Assembly: GCA_963664045.2 (NCBI GenBank)
Contig: CAXXGT010000001.1
Location: 248,001 to 312,000, forward strand
DNA from: JAPPHA01 sp963664045
GTDB taxonomy: Bacteria; Pseudomonadota; Alphaproteobacteria; Rhodobacterales; Rhodobacteraceae
Direction of reading: 5' to 3'
Length of the DNA: 64,000 bases
The position numbers were made by a program, and so were the translations under genes. Below, piece by piece: positions 37,358 through 46,859 of the stretch. How positions within the stretch are numbered: the stretch's first letter is position 1; each line of letters starts with the position of its first letter. Under the pieces are notes generated by a model that made no database searches, was not told the origin of the DNA, and saw only the letters and a program-made list of their open reading frames with translations.

Positions 37358-39949
37358 TTGATCGCGTCGGGATTAATCAGGGCGCTGTCGGCGAAGGTGG
37401 CCTTGTGCCCGGAGGAATTCGGGCAAAAGGCCCAGACGATCAACCGGCTTCACGGCGCCGAATTGCCGGTACCGGAGGGATTCGCCTTGTCGGTCACGGC
37501 GGTTCGGGAAATCGGAATCACGGGATTTCCGGAAAACTGGGACCTGTCGTCGCTGATTGCGCCTGGTCGATTGAAGGCAATCCGCTCGAGTCCGGTTTCG
37601 CGCTCCTGGGGCGGTCCCGAAACCCTGGTCAATATCGGAATGAACAAGCAGGTCCTGGCCGACCTCTCCCGCGAACTGGGCGAACGCGCGGCCGCAGAAG
37701 CCTTTTGCCACTTCGTCCAGGAGTACGCCGTCAGCATCAAGCACCAGGATGCCGAGACATTCAGGGCAATCGCCCGGGACCGCCCGAAGGTCAAGGTTCA
37801 GCCGCAGCAATTGGTTGCATCCTTCTTGGAAGCCTACCGTGCCTTGGTTGGTGAAGAGTTCCCCGAGGACCCGGCAGAGCAGCTCAGGAATGGCCTGAAA
37901 TCGATGATTGCTGCCTGGGATGGAACTTCGGCCCGGATTCTCAGGGCGGCGCGTGGTGCACCTCCGGATGCCGGGTTGGGACTGATCGTGCAGGACATGG
38001 TGCCTGGATTCGTGTCTGCACGCCAGGGGACGGTGCAGTTCCTGTCGCCGCTGTCCGGCGAGGCCGGCGTTTTCGGGAGATTTCTTCCGGAACGCCCCGG
38101 GAGTGCCGGACGGTCACCGTCTTCCGGGATACTCGATGCGGTTGACGACCACTTGGCGTCAGCATTCGATACGTCTTCCCCGGTCACCAGGGGCATGTTG
38201 AGCGAATACGGCATGATCGCGCGAAGGACATTTCGTGACGAGATGCGATTGGATTTCCTGTTGGACGGCGAGACAGCCTGGATCCTGGACGCGGTTCCGG
38301 CGGAGCGTTCGACGCGGGCGAAGCTGGCCATTGCGGTGGGGCTCGTTGATGACGGTCTGGTCTCCCGGCAGGATGCGCTCTTTTCGGTTGATCCGCTGAA
38401 CCTGAACGACGTCATGCTGGCCCAACTCGACCCGCGCGGCCAGCCGGATGTGGTTGCGACCGGTGTGGCCGCGAGCCCGGGCGCCGCGACCGGGCAAATC
38501 GTGTTCAGCGCCATGGCTGCTCAGGCGATGAAGTCCCGCGAGCAGGAGTGCGTCCTCGTCCGTGTCGAGACTTCGCCTGAAGATGTCCGGGGTATGTACT
38601 CGGCTAGTGCGATCCTGACCGAGAAGGGTGGCATGACGAGCCATGCTGCCGTCGTCGCGCGAGGTCTCGGTGTTCCATGCGTGACAGGCGCAACGGCCGT
38701 TCACGTCGATGCCCGGACAAGAACCGTCACGATTCCGGACGGCAGGGTACTCCGTGAAGGTGATGTCATGACAGTTGACGGTACGGGCGGCCGGGTGGTC
38801 GCCGGTGCGCCGGGACTTGTCGAACCTGACCTCGATGGAGCGTTCCGCGTGTTCATGTCGTGGGCAGATGAGGCCCGGACCCTTGGCGTGCGGGCAAACT
38901 CGGACACGGCGCTGGATGCCAGTCTGGCCCGGGAAATCGGGGTCGACGGTATCGGTCTGGTACGAACCGAGCACATGGTCATTGAGCCCGGTCGGTTGAC
39001 GCTGATGCGCGAGCTGATACTCGCACAAACTCCGACTGACCGGCAGGTAGCACTTGAACGACTGCTTCCGATGCAGCGGGCGGATTTCATGGAGATCTTC
39101 AGAATCATGCAGGGCTTGCCCGTGTGCATTCGCCTCCTGGACCCGCCCCTGCACGAGTTCCTGCCGACTTCCCGGGGCGCGATCGAGCGGCTGGCCGAAG
39201 CCATGGCGCTGCCCGTATCACGGGTCAGTGAGAGGATCGACGAACTGGCAGAGTTCAATCCGATGCTCGGGTTGCGCGGGGTCCGGCTCGGAATGACCGT
39301 GCCGGAGGTCTACGACATGCAGGCACGGGCGATTTTCGAAGCGGCAGTTGCCGTTCGCCGGCAAGATGGGACAGTCATCGCACCGGAAGTCATGGTGCCA
39401 CTGGTTTCGACGACCATGGAGGTTGAAATCGTGAAGTCTCGCGTCAACGCGGTTGCCTCCGCGGTTCGGGCCGAGAGTGATTGCGATTTCAATTTTGCGC
39501 TTGGCGTCATGGTCGAGACCCCGCGTGCCGCGTTCCGGGCAGGAAAGATCTCGGAAGTGGCAGAGTTTCTCAGTTTTGGCACCAATGATCTCACGCAAAT
39601 GGTTTTCGGTCTCAGCCGAGACGACGCAGGTCGATTCATGCGCGAATACATTCAACTGGGCATATACGAGGAAGATCCGTTCCAGACCCTTGATCCCGAG
39701 GGAGTTGGCGAAATGCTCCTTTTGGCTGCGGAACGCGGTCGTTCCGCGAGACCTGCCCTGGTTCTCGGGTTGTGCGGCGAACATGGCGGAGACCCGAAGT
39801 CAATTTCCTTTTGCCACCGGGCCGGTTTCGACTACGTTTCGTGCTCTCCCTACCGCGCGCCCGTTGCGCGGCTCGCTGCTGCCCAGGAAGCGTTGAGAGA
39901 CGAAATGCGCAACCGGGACGCATCGTGCGGAAAAAGCGGAGGAGAGTAG
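37358..39949 (+). CDS. PPDK-like phosphoenolpyruvate-utilising enzyme with divergent ATP-grasp domain
   Basis: About 863 residues. The phosphohistidine domain is intact (EKGGMTSHAAVVARGLGVPC), and so is the PEP/pyruvate domain, with IGLVRTEHM, FSFGTNDLTQM-like LSFGTNDLTQM and the catalytic Cys in YVSCSPYRAPVARL. The N-terminal nucleotide-binding domain departs from real PPDK: RSSPVSRSWGGPETLVNIG stands where RSGA..SMPGMMDTVLNLG is expected, and the GVAFTRNP block is missing. The start is uncertain. An ATG at 37278 overlaps the glyS stop but its frame stops at 37361; I use a TTG at 37358 after GAAGG. TTG 37271 or GTG 37397 are alternatives. Position after glyS recurs in Rhodobacterales. Confidence 0.8.
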   Translation: MIASGLIRALSAKVALCPEEFGQKAQTINRLHGAELPVPEGFALSVTAVREIGITGFPENWDLSSLIAPGRLKAIRSSPVSRSWGGPETLVNIGMNKQVLADLSRELGERAAAEAFCHFVQEYAVSIKHQDAETFRAIARDRPKVKVQPQQLVASFLEAYRALVGEEFPEDPAEQLRNGLKSMIAAWDGTSARILRAARGAPPDAGLGLIVQDMVPGFVSARQGTVQFLSPLSGEAGVFGRFLPERPGSAGRSPSSGILDAVDDHLASAFDTSSPVTRGMLSEYGMIARRTFRDEMRLDFLLDGETAWILDAVPAERSTRAKLAIAVGLVDDGLVSRQDALFSVDPLNLNDVMLAQLDPRGQPDVVATGVAASPGAATGQIVFSAMAAQAMKSREQECVLVRVETSPEDVRGMYSASAILTEKGGMTSHAAVVARGLGVPCVTGATAVHVDARTRTVTIPDGRVLREGDVMTVDGTGGRVVAGAPGLVEPDLDGAFRVFMSWADEARTLGVRANSDTALDASLAREIGVDGIGLVRTEHMVIEPGRLTLMRELILAQTPTDRQVALERLLPMQRADFMEIFRIMQGLPVCIRLLDPPLHEFLPTSRGAIERLAEAMALPVSRVSERIDELAEFNPMLGLRGVRLGMTVPEVYDMQARAIFEAAVAVRRQDGTVIAPEVMVPLVSTTMEVEIVKSRVNAVASAVRAESDCDFNFALGVMVETPRAAFRAGKISEVAEFLSFGTNDLTQMVFGLSRDDAGRFMREYIQLGIYEEDPFQTLDPEGVGEMLLLAAERGRSARPALVLGLCGEHGGDPKSISFCHRAGFDYVSCSPYRAPVARLAAAQEALRDEMRNRDASCGKSGGE

Positions 39950-40186
39950 CCTGCTGGCGTGACATCCGGTCGGTCCCGACGTTGCCGGGTGGTCGGGAAC
40001 GGCGTCTGATCCGGGATTGGTGAATCCGCGGACGACGTGATTCATCGCAGGCAGCGAGTGCCTGCGGGCGGATTTTCGCTACTTGTGGCGCGGTCGCAAC
40101 TTTTTGGTTGTTCTTTCCCCTTGCACGAATGTACTTTGTCCTCCGCACCATTGTATCTTGGTACGAATTGTACCGATCAGGGTCAA

Positions 40187-41209
40187 TTGGGCCGAATTCG
40201 GCTCGGAGGGGGGACGCTGAGACTGCTTGTCGCGGTTGGTTGTTGCGTGGTGTTTGTCGCAGTTGGCGGAACGGCCTCTGCGCAACCATCTCTGCATGCC
40301 GGTTTGTCTCCGTCCTCTCGGGCGCCTGCGTCCGAAATCGTGGCGTTTTCCCGTATCCTTGTCGTTCCGGCGTTCTTGAAATTCTTTCTGGGCGGCCAAA
40401 AGAGTGGAGACAAGGCCTCTGGTGTCAACGACGTCTCGAGTGAAACCAGTTTCGGGACGCCTCAGGAAAGCTCCATTTTGCCGAAGGGGCGAAAACCTGT
40501 TGTTCCGCTCCCTCGGGCTTTTCCGTCCGTGGAAACCGTGGCGATCATTCCCGGCCCGGCCCCGCGTCGGAATGCCGTCGGGATGGAGCCGCCTTCGGCC
40601 AACGCGGTTGCGGTGATTCCTCGAGGTCGTGAATTCGATCCCGACGAAAGTTCACCGACCGGGGAACCGGTCACCGCAACGGCTGGCACCGGGATCGAAT
40701 TGACATTGCCAAAGCCGCGCCCGGAGAAAATCCGGAGATTCCGGTCAATCGACAACCTTAGGATCCTGGTCGAGACCGCCAGTCATTTGCCCGATGCAAC
40801 CTCGATCACCGACCATGATGAATGGGTTTGCCTTACCGAAGCGATCTATTTTGAGGCGCGTGGTGAGTCGTTGAGAGGTCAGGTGGCTGTCGCCGAGGTC
40901 ATTCTCAATCGCAGGGATTCACCGGATTTCCCGGGAACCATTTGCGAAGTACTGGAACAGGGCGTCCACAAGCGGGGGAAGTGCCAGTTTTCCTACAACT
41001 GCGATGGGCTTCACGAGGTTTTCCACGAGGAAGAGGCCCATAGAAAAGCGGCCTTGATCGCGCGCAAGATGCTGGATGGGTTCGAGTCGAACCTGACCAA
41101 CGGAGCCTTGTACTATCACTCGGTTTCGGTTCGCCCGGGGTGGAGCAAGAAACTGATCAGGACTGCAAGAATCGGCGACCACTACTTTTTTAATCGGCGA
41201 GACGCCTAA
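40187..41209 (+). CDS. Secreted cell wall hydrolase, SleB/CwlJ family
   Basis: About 340 residues. From a TTG at 40187 the protein has a positively charged start, a hydrophobic core (VAVGCCVVFVAVGG) and a cleavage site after TASA, so it is probably exported. A proline-rich linker fills the middle. The C-terminal 130 residues are a Hydrolase_2 domain: CLTEAIYFEARGES with the catalytic glutamate, VAEVILNRR and CQFSYNCDG. Such enzymes cut peptidoglycan. The start codon is not secure; GTG 40037 is the longest option. Confidence 0.82.
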   Translation: MGRIRLGGGTLRLLVAVGCCVVFVAVGGTASAQPSLHAGLSPSSRAPASEIVAFSRILVVPAFLKFFLGGQKSGDKASGVNDVSSETSFGTPQESSILPKGRKPVVPLPRAFPSVETVAIIPGPAPRRNAVGMEPPSANAVAVIPRGREFDPDESSPTGEPVTATAGTGIELTLPKPRPEKIRRFRSIDNLRILVETASHLPDATSITDHDEWVCLTEAIYFEARGESLRGQVAVAEVILNRRDSPDFPGTICEVLEQGVHKRGKCQFSYNCDGLHEVFHEEEAHRKAALIARKMLDGFESNLTNGALYYHSVSVRPGWSKKLIRTARIGDHYFFNRRDA

Positions 41210-41387
41210 CCCTGCCGATGCAGTCGTTTGCCCGATCCGGATTGCGTGAACGAGCCAGGGTCCCGGGCCGTACCGATACCGGCACTTGCGACCCACGCCC
41301 GGCACAGACGATTACTCGAAATCGGTCGCGCGGCATCGATCGATGATTCCGTAAACGTCGGCATTTGCCCGAGGGTGTCGTTCTCAG

Positions 41388-42344
41388 ATGACCACACGTG
41401 CAATTCAGGAAAGGCACGGCGCTGCGGACAAGGCGATCGGGTACAGCGGTTCACGTCGTAACCGGCTGGTGCTCCGGGACCATCTTCGCCGTGTCGATGT
41501 CGGGGCTTTCGAGTCGGAGAAAGGAAAACCGCAACGCGTTCTCTTCAATGTTGCCGTGATCCTGGAAGCCGGGGCATTCGATCCGGACGACGACGTCGAT
41601 CGCGTCCTGTCCTACGACATGATTGTTGAAGCCATCGAGGAAGTCCAGGCCGACGGTCGGTCGGATCTCCTCGAAACTGTTGCCGAGCGCATTGCCGCCG
41701 TGCTTCTTCGCGACGTTCGGGTGATGGTTGCGGAAGTTCGAGTCGAGAAACTTGATCGGGTCCCGGGGGCGATCGGAATCGAAATCGTTCGCAGCCGCGA
41801 TCCCGAAGCGTCTCTTGCATCATCGGAGACCGGTTGGTCGTTTCCAGTCACGCCGATGGTCATATTCGTTCCGAACATCGTACTGCTTTCGGACCTGCTC
41901 CCTGCATGGATCGAAACAATTCGTGAATTGAAGACCGCGTCGGTCATTTGTGTCGACAACCGGGAGGATCACGGCCCCGTTCCGGGCAACCCGGACGCCA
42001 GGTTTCGAATTGAACTTCTGTCGGTTGAGCAAAATGCCTGGTACCTGGCTTCATGCGACAACGCGTTCGGCGTCGTGACGACCCTGACCGAACTGAAGGC
42101 GCGGACTGGTGAAAACCGGATTTCGGTCTGGGCTCCCGCGCGGATCGTTCTCGGGGCTGACGACAGTACGGGGCTACTGAAGAGCGAGAGCCCATTGTCG
42201 CGGGAACTCGCTATCTGGTTGGCCAGGTCGGTCGGGGCGCGGCGACTTGTCGTTTGCGGTTGCGGGGATGACCTGCTTGGGGCACGTGGTGGGGACGAGG
42301 GCGGTGTGCGGATCGACTTTGCCCTGACCCCCAATGACCTGTAG
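41388..42344 (+). CDS. folB: Dihydroneopterin aldolase with C-terminal extension
   Basis: The first 130 or so residues are a FolB domain (DHLRRVDVGAFESEKG, VLSYDMIVEAI, LLETVAERIA), which makes 6-hydroxymethyl-dihydropterin for folate. Normal FolB is about 120 residues; this one is 318. The extra 180 residues (about 140-318) contain PMVIFVPNIVLLSD and ARRLVVCGCGDD and do not match a domain I recognise. FolP follows after 165 bases and glmM after that, a Rhodobacterales-type order. The ATG at 41388 lacks a strong binding site. Confidence 0.85.
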   Translation: MTTRAIQERHGAADKAIGYSGSRRNRLVLRDHLRRVDVGAFESEKGKPQRVLFNVAVILEAGAFDPDDDVDRVLSYDMIVEAIEEVQADGRSDLLETVAERIAAVLLRDVRVMVAEVRVEKLDRVPGAIGIEIVRSRDPEASLASSETGWSFPVTPMVIFVPNIVLLSDLLPAWIETIRELKTASVICVDNREDHGPVPGNPDARFRIELLSVEQNAWYLASCDNAFGVVTTLTELKARTGENRISVWAPARIVLGADDSTGLLKSESPLSRELAIWLARSVGARRLVVCGCGDDLLGARGGDEGGVRIDFALTPNDL

Positions 42345-42509
42345 TTTCCTGGTCGGCCCGGAAACCGGGTGAGCCGGCTTCGGTGACCGTGTTGGATCGG
42401 AAAATCAACTGTCGCGGAAAGGCACTCGTCATGATCGAGTTGCCGGACCGATTTGTGGCCTGATGACGAATTCGATGACATTTCACCGGCATGAGCGAGG
42501 TCTCACTCC

Positions 42510-43514
42510 TTGACCAGTGTCAGGTACCGCCCGATCGTACAGACCGACCGGGCCAGGCCGGAGTCGGCACTGTCGCTCGCCGGTGGCCCCTTGTGGTTCG
42601 AATTCTGCGAGCGACTTTCGCGTGAGGAACCCCGGGACATCGTAAGGTGGGATGACGTCGACGAGGGGGTCATCGAGGCACTTGTCCGGCCACGGGCCCC
42701 GATTCTGGGTCTCGCGCAGGACCGGCCGCACATCGTGGGCGTTCTGAACGTGACCCCCGACAGTTTCTCGGACGGCGGGCACTACGCGGAACGGGAGATC
42801 GCGGTCAGGCAGGCCATGCGCACTTTTCGTGAAGGCGCATCGGTTCTCGACATCGGCGGGGAGTCGACCCGTCCCGGGGCCGCTTTCGTAGATCCCGCGG
42901 TCGAATCTGCAAGGGTCGTTCCCGTTATCGAACGGCTGCGGGAATCCGGCTTCGGCGACCCGGTTTCGATCGACACCCGGAAATCGGAGGTGGCGGCTGA
43001 GGCAATCGCCGTCGGCGCAAACATGCTGAACGACGTTTCGGCTCTGGAGTTCGATCCCGGGAATCTCGAATTGGCATCGCGAGAGCAGCTTCCCGTGTGC
43101 CTCATGCACGCGCAAGGCGACCCGAAAACCATGCAGGATTGTCCGGTCTATTCCGACGTGCTTCTCGATGTTTACGGGTACCTCGAAGCGAGGGTAGACG
43201 CCTGTGTTGCGGCGGGACTCTCGCGAGACAGGCTCATCATCGATCCTGGCATCGGTTTCGGAAAGACTGCCGAGCACAATCTTGAGATTCTCAGGGGGGT
43301 TTCGCTATTCCATGGACTTGGATGCCCTGTCATGGTCGGAGTATCACGAAAGCGGTTTATCGGAACAATTGGCCAGGAGAGTGACGCGCTCCGGCGTTTC
43401 CCTGGCTCGATTGCGGTGGGATTGGAAGTCCTTCGTCAGGGCGTGCAGTTTATCCGGGTCCATGATATCGCGCAGACTCGGCAGGCAATCGCACTTTGGC
43501 GTGCGATGTTGTGA
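42510..43514 (+). CDS. folP: Dihydropteroate synthase
   Basis: The 334-residue TIM-barrel enzyme joins 6-hydroxymethyl-dihydropterin diphosphate to p-aminobenzoate and is the sulfonamide target. All signatures are present: GVLNVTPDSFSDGG (about 76-89), DIGGESTRPGA, SIDTRK and DPGIGFGKT. The TTG at 42510 is preceded by GCGAGG at eight bases, and the protein then begins with the RPI..TD.ARP segment I associate with alphaproteobacterial FolP. The N-terminal 70 residues precede the barrel. glmM starts 11 bases after its stop. Confidence 0.95.
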   Translation: MTSVRYRPIVQTDRARPESALSLAGGPLWFEFCERLSREEPRDIVRWDDVDEGVIEALVRPRAPILGLAQDRPHIVGVLNVTPDSFSDGGHYAEREIAVRQAMRTFREGASVLDIGGESTRPGAAFVDPAVESARVVPVIERLRESGFGDPVSIDTRKSEVAAEAIAVGANMLNDVSALEFDPGNLELASREQLPVCLMHAQGDPKTMQDCPVYSDVLLDVYGYLEARVDACVAAGLSRDRLIIDPGIGFGKTAEHNLEILRGVSLFHGLGCPVMVGVSRKRFIGTIGQESDALRRFPGSIAVGLEVLRQGVQFIRVHDIAQTRQAIALWRAML

Positions 43515-43525
43515 AAGGAGGCTGA

Positions 43526-44866
43526 ATGGCTCGCAGTTTATTTGGTACGGACGGCGTCAGGGGTGAGGCGAACACTCATCCGATGACTGCGGAATTGGCG
43601 CTCCGCCTGGGCGCGGCTGCGGGGATTGTCCTGAGACGTGACGTTGGCACCCATCGAGTTGTCATCGGCAAGGATACCAGGAATTCAAGTTACATGTTCG
43701 AAAGCGCGCTGACGGCCGGATTTGCGTCGACCGGAATGGACGTGTTGCTGCTCGGGCCGGTCCCGACACCAGCTGTCGGCATGTTGACGAGATCTATGCG
43801 TGCAGATGCCGGCGTCATGATTTCGGCGTCGCACAATTCATACAAGGACAACGGAATCAAGTTCTTCGGACGCGAGGGATTCAAGCTCCGCGACGAGACC
43901 GAAAGCAAGATCGAGGCGGTCCTGGAGCAGGGGTCTGATCTTGCGCCGCCGGAGAAGATCGGAAAGGCCCGCCGGATTGACGACGGACTCGGCCGATACA
44001 TGGAGTTTTCCAAGACAACGTTTCGAAGAAAAAGGCAGCTGGACGGACTTCAGATTGTTATCGACTGCGCAAATGGCGCCGCCTATCGTGCGGCTCCGGA
44101 GGTGTTGTGGGAACTCGGTGCCGATGTCGTTCCCATCGGCGTATCGCCAAACGGATACAATATCAACGACAACTGCGGATCAACCTGTCCGGCCACTGCA
44201 GTGGCGGCCGTCAAAGAACGGCGGGCCGATGTCGCAATCTGCCTGGACGGAGATGCTGACCGCGTGATCATGGTCGACGAGAAGGGCCAGGTCATCGGCG
44301 GTGACCAGATCATGGCGCTGATTGCCTCGACGTGGTTGAACGACGGCAAACTGTCATCAAATTCGATCGTGGCTTCTGTGATGTCAAACATGGGGATGGA
44401 ACGTTACCTTTCCGGACTGGGGCTCTCGGTCATCAGGTGCGATGTCGGAGACAGGTACGTCGTCGAGACCATGCTTCGAGAGGGATGCAACCTGGGCGGT
44501 GAGCAATCGGGGCATATCGTCATGACCGACTACATGACGACCGGTGATGGATTGACGGCGGGATTGCAGGTTCTCAGCGCCATGGTGGAGTCGGGCTGCA
44601 CGGCCAGCGAACTTTTCAGCATGTTCGAACCTGTTCCTCAGCTCTTGCATAATGTCAGGTGTGGCAGGGGGCAGGATCCGCTGGAGGCAGACAGCGTGAA
44701 GTCGGCAGTTCGGGCCGGCAGGGAAGCATTCGGGTCTTCCGGTCGGCTGGTCATCCGCAAGTCCGGCACGGAAGCACTTGTCCGGGTCATGGGTGAGTGC
44801 GAGAATCCTGACTTGTTGAAATCAGTTGTGTCCGACGTTGCGGCGGCGGTCAAACGAGCGGCCTGA
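43526..44866 (+). CDS. glmM: Phosphoglucosamine mutase
   Basis: The 446-residue enzyme converts glucosamine-6-phosphate to glucosamine-1-phosphate for peptidoglycan and LPS. The phosphoserine is Ser102 in ISASHNSYKDNG, the same number as in E. coli. The metal loop DGDADR is at about 241-246 and the sugar loop GEQSGH near 327. The phosphate-binding RKSGTEALVRVM is near the end. The ATG has an excellent Shine-Dalgarno, AAAGGAGG. Probably co-transcribed with folP. Confidence 0.97.
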   Translation: MARSLFGTDGVRGEANTHPMTAELALRLGAAAGIVLRRDVGTHRVVIGKDTRNSSYMFESALTAGFASTGMDVLLLGPVPTPAVGMLTRSMRADAGVMISASHNSYKDNGIKFFGREGFKLRDETESKIEAVLEQGSDLAPPEKIGKARRIDDGLGRYMEFSKTTFRRKRQLDGLQIVIDCANGAAYRAAPEVLWELGADVVPIGVSPNGYNINDNCGSTCPATAVAAVKERRADVAICLDGDADRVIMVDEKGQVIGGDQIMALIASTWLNDGKLSSNSIVASVMSNMGMERYLSGLGLSVIRCDVGDRYVVETMLREGCNLGGEQSGHIVMTDYMTTGDGLTAGLQVLSAMVESGCTASELFSMFEPVPQLLHNVRCGRGQDPLEADSVKSAVRAGREAFGSSGRLVIRKSGTEALVRVMGECENPDLLKSVVSDVAAAVKRAA

Positions 44867-44879
44867 GCCTTTCTTGGCA

Positions 44880-45791
44880 TCATGATGCGGATGGCGGTCT
44901 GTCCTTGCTGCTGACAAAGAGGCCCAGCACGATCAATGCCAGGGCAATCAGGAATGGCGGCGGCAGTGATTCATCGAGAAAGACCGTTCCGAAAAACACG
45001 GCCCAGACGGGAACCTGGTAATTGACCAGGCTCAGGTAGGATGGGCCGGCGTCCCGAATGACCTGCAGCAGAATCAGCGTTCCGAGCGCTGTCGATCCGA
45101 GTCCCAGGAAGGCAACACCGAACAAGGCCGGAAGGCCAGGCCAGGCCGACGGAATTCCCTCGATCCACAGTGCGGCAGGGATGAGGGCGATCGAGCCGAT
45201 CAGCAGGTTGACCGCACCGAAGGCCAGACGTGGCACGTCGGGTCTTCTCGCGATGAGTATCGATCCGGTTGCGTATCCGAACGCAGCAGCCATACAGGCA
45301 AATCGTGCAAGAATCTCGATGTTGCCGGAAGCCTGATCCGTGACGGTATCGAGGCCGAACAGTAAGAAGACTCCCGCAAAACCGACGAGGGTTCCGATTG
45401 ATTTCATCGGCGTCGGGCGGTCGTTTCGGGTCAGGAAATGCGCCATTGGCAATATCATCAGTGGAATCGTCGCCATTGTTAGGCCGGCGAACCCGGATGT
45501 GACGTAGACCTGCCCCCAGTTCAGAAGCATCCAGGGCTATGCCAGGGAAGTCAGGCCGGTCCCAAGGCAATACGGCCACAGGGTCTCGTTCTTGACAGTT
45601 GACAGGAACCGGAACTCCTGCCTTTGAACGATGGCAAAGACCGCCAGAACGGCGGCCCCCAGGGTCACGCGCGCGGCCGCGATCGTTATCGGCCCGAATC
45701 CGGTCAGCGCCAGCTCCACGCAAGGAAAAGATCCACCCCATATCAGCCCGAGAGCGAACACCATCGCCACGCAACGGGTCTTGCTTTTCAT
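44880..45791 (-). pseudogene. DMT-family (EamA) transporter interrupted by an in-frame TAG
   Basis: Two adjacent minus-strand frames are the two halves of one ten-helix drug/metabolite transporter. The first (from ATG 45791) begins with a membrane segment (VFALGLIWGGSFPCVELAL) and reads to GTGLTSLA. It meets a TAG at 45539-45537, and the same frame goes straight on as PWMLLNWGQVYVTSGFAGL to a stop at 44880. Both EamA repeats are otherwise complete, about 302 residues in all. A single base change (for example from TTG) would explain it. It is either a young pseudogene, a sequencing error or a site of amber readthrough. Confidence 0.85.
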
Positions 45792-46381
45792 GTTCAGCGG
45801 TTGCGAAAGGCTGCCGGCATGGAACATGATCCGGATTTGGCCGAGCACGGGACGGGTCCGGGTTTTCAAGTCACTTTTTTGCCCGGGCATGAGCCCCGGT
45901 TGCTATCACAAACAACCGCCCCTGTGTAAGTCGTCGGACGGGTGGCGGTAATTCATCAATGATTTCTCCGATTGCGGCGGCGGTCTCGCTGCCCGCGGAA
46001 CCGATTTGTCCGCGGGCCGGAGGAGAGGCCGCCGATTTCACCCGATCCTTCTGCCTTGACCTCGCGTTGAACTCCCTTGCGCCGTCGGGGGCGTCTGGCG
46101 TCACCATCGTGACAAGCCCACGATCGGAAGGTCAGAATTTTCCGGCCGGCCTCGACATTCGTTGCAGCAGGACCTTTGCGACCGACTGACCATTCCCAAA
46201 CCGACTCCGTTAAATCGATCCGGGAACGCCCGTCGTAGAGAAGGACAGGCGTGTCTGAATCCGCATAGCGGCTATGCATTGTTGTGCGTTGTTGACCGCG
46301 AATCCGGAGCCTACATGTGGGTGCAACAGGGTTCAAATCCATGAAATCGAAGGACCCTGAGCGAATGGAAAGGAACAAATC
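45792..46381. other. Long intergenic region before the DUF1127 genes
   Basis: About 590 bases with no gene I can support. Open frames across it on both strands are Arg/Pro-rich shadows. A short palindrome lies at 46263-46277, listed separately. Confidence 0.45.
46263..46277. promoter_or_regulatory. Palindrome upstream of the DUF1127 pair
   Basis: GCATAGC and GCTATGC are separated by one G, about 105 bases before the first DUF1127 start. It could be an operator or a hairpin in the leader. Seven-base arms occur by chance a few times per window, so confidence is low. Confidence 0.35.
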
Positions 46382-46615
46382 ATGATCGCTGACATGGTCC
46401 GCAAGACCGCGGAAACTGGGCATTTCGAAGTCCATCCGGTTGGGTGGCTCCGTGCTCAAATTGCTTCCGTCGCCCGTGCATGGCGCTGGTACAGGAGCTT
46501 CAAACAAACCCACGACGAATTGAGTCGGCTTTCCGATCGGGATCTCGATGACCTGGGAATCATGCGGGTAGACATCGCGCGAATCTCCAGGGAAGTTGCT
46601 GACGGAGTGGACTGA
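46382..46615 (+). CDS. DUF1127 domain protein
   Basis: A 77-residue basic protein. The C-terminal half is a DUF1127 domain: WRWYRSFKQTHDELSRLSDR, then DLDDLGIMRVDIARI. Small DUF1127 proteins in alphaproteobacteria have been linked to RNA turnover and nutrient control; that role is family knowledge, not visible here. It ends one base before the start of a second, related small gene, so they are translated together. Confidence 0.88.
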   Translation: MIADMVRKTAETGHFEVHPVGWLRAQIASVARAWRWYRSFKQTHDELSRLSDRDLDDLGIMRVDIARISREVADGVD

Positions 46616-46616
46616 A

Positions 46617-46859
46617 ATGGCGATTGCAAGTACCAGACTCGATGCAGAGGCATTTACCGGGTTCGCAGGCATCGCCCGAACCGCGGCCTCACGATCAGGT
46701 CAGGCCGTCGGGTCGTACCTGAAACGGGCTTTCCGCCGCTTTGCAAAAGGCCGGGTTGCGTTCGTGTTGTCGAGCATGACGGATGAACAGCTGGCTGCAA
46801 TCGGGGTCAAACGTTCACAAATCCCCAAATACACAGCGGAAATCTTTTCCGGTGAATGA
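46617..46859 (+). CDS. Small basic protein related to DUF1127
   Basis: An 80-residue protein whose ATG lies one base after the stop of the DUF1127 gene. The segment FVLSSMTDEQLAAIGVKRSQ, followed by IPKY, repeats the pattern of the DUF1127 core (L..LSD..L.DLGI.R.DI), while the first half (residues 1-50) is Ala/Arg-rich. I take it for a diverged paralogue or partner. No function can be given. Confidence 0.7.
   Translation: MAIASTRLDAEAFTGFAGIARTAASRSGQAVGSYLKRAFRRFAKGRVAFVLSSMTDEQLAAIGVKRSQIPKYTAEIFSGE

Noticed and set aside
45956..46672. 238-codon minus-strand frame
   Set aside because: Antisense to the two DUF1127-type genes and without recognisable domains or sensible composition.
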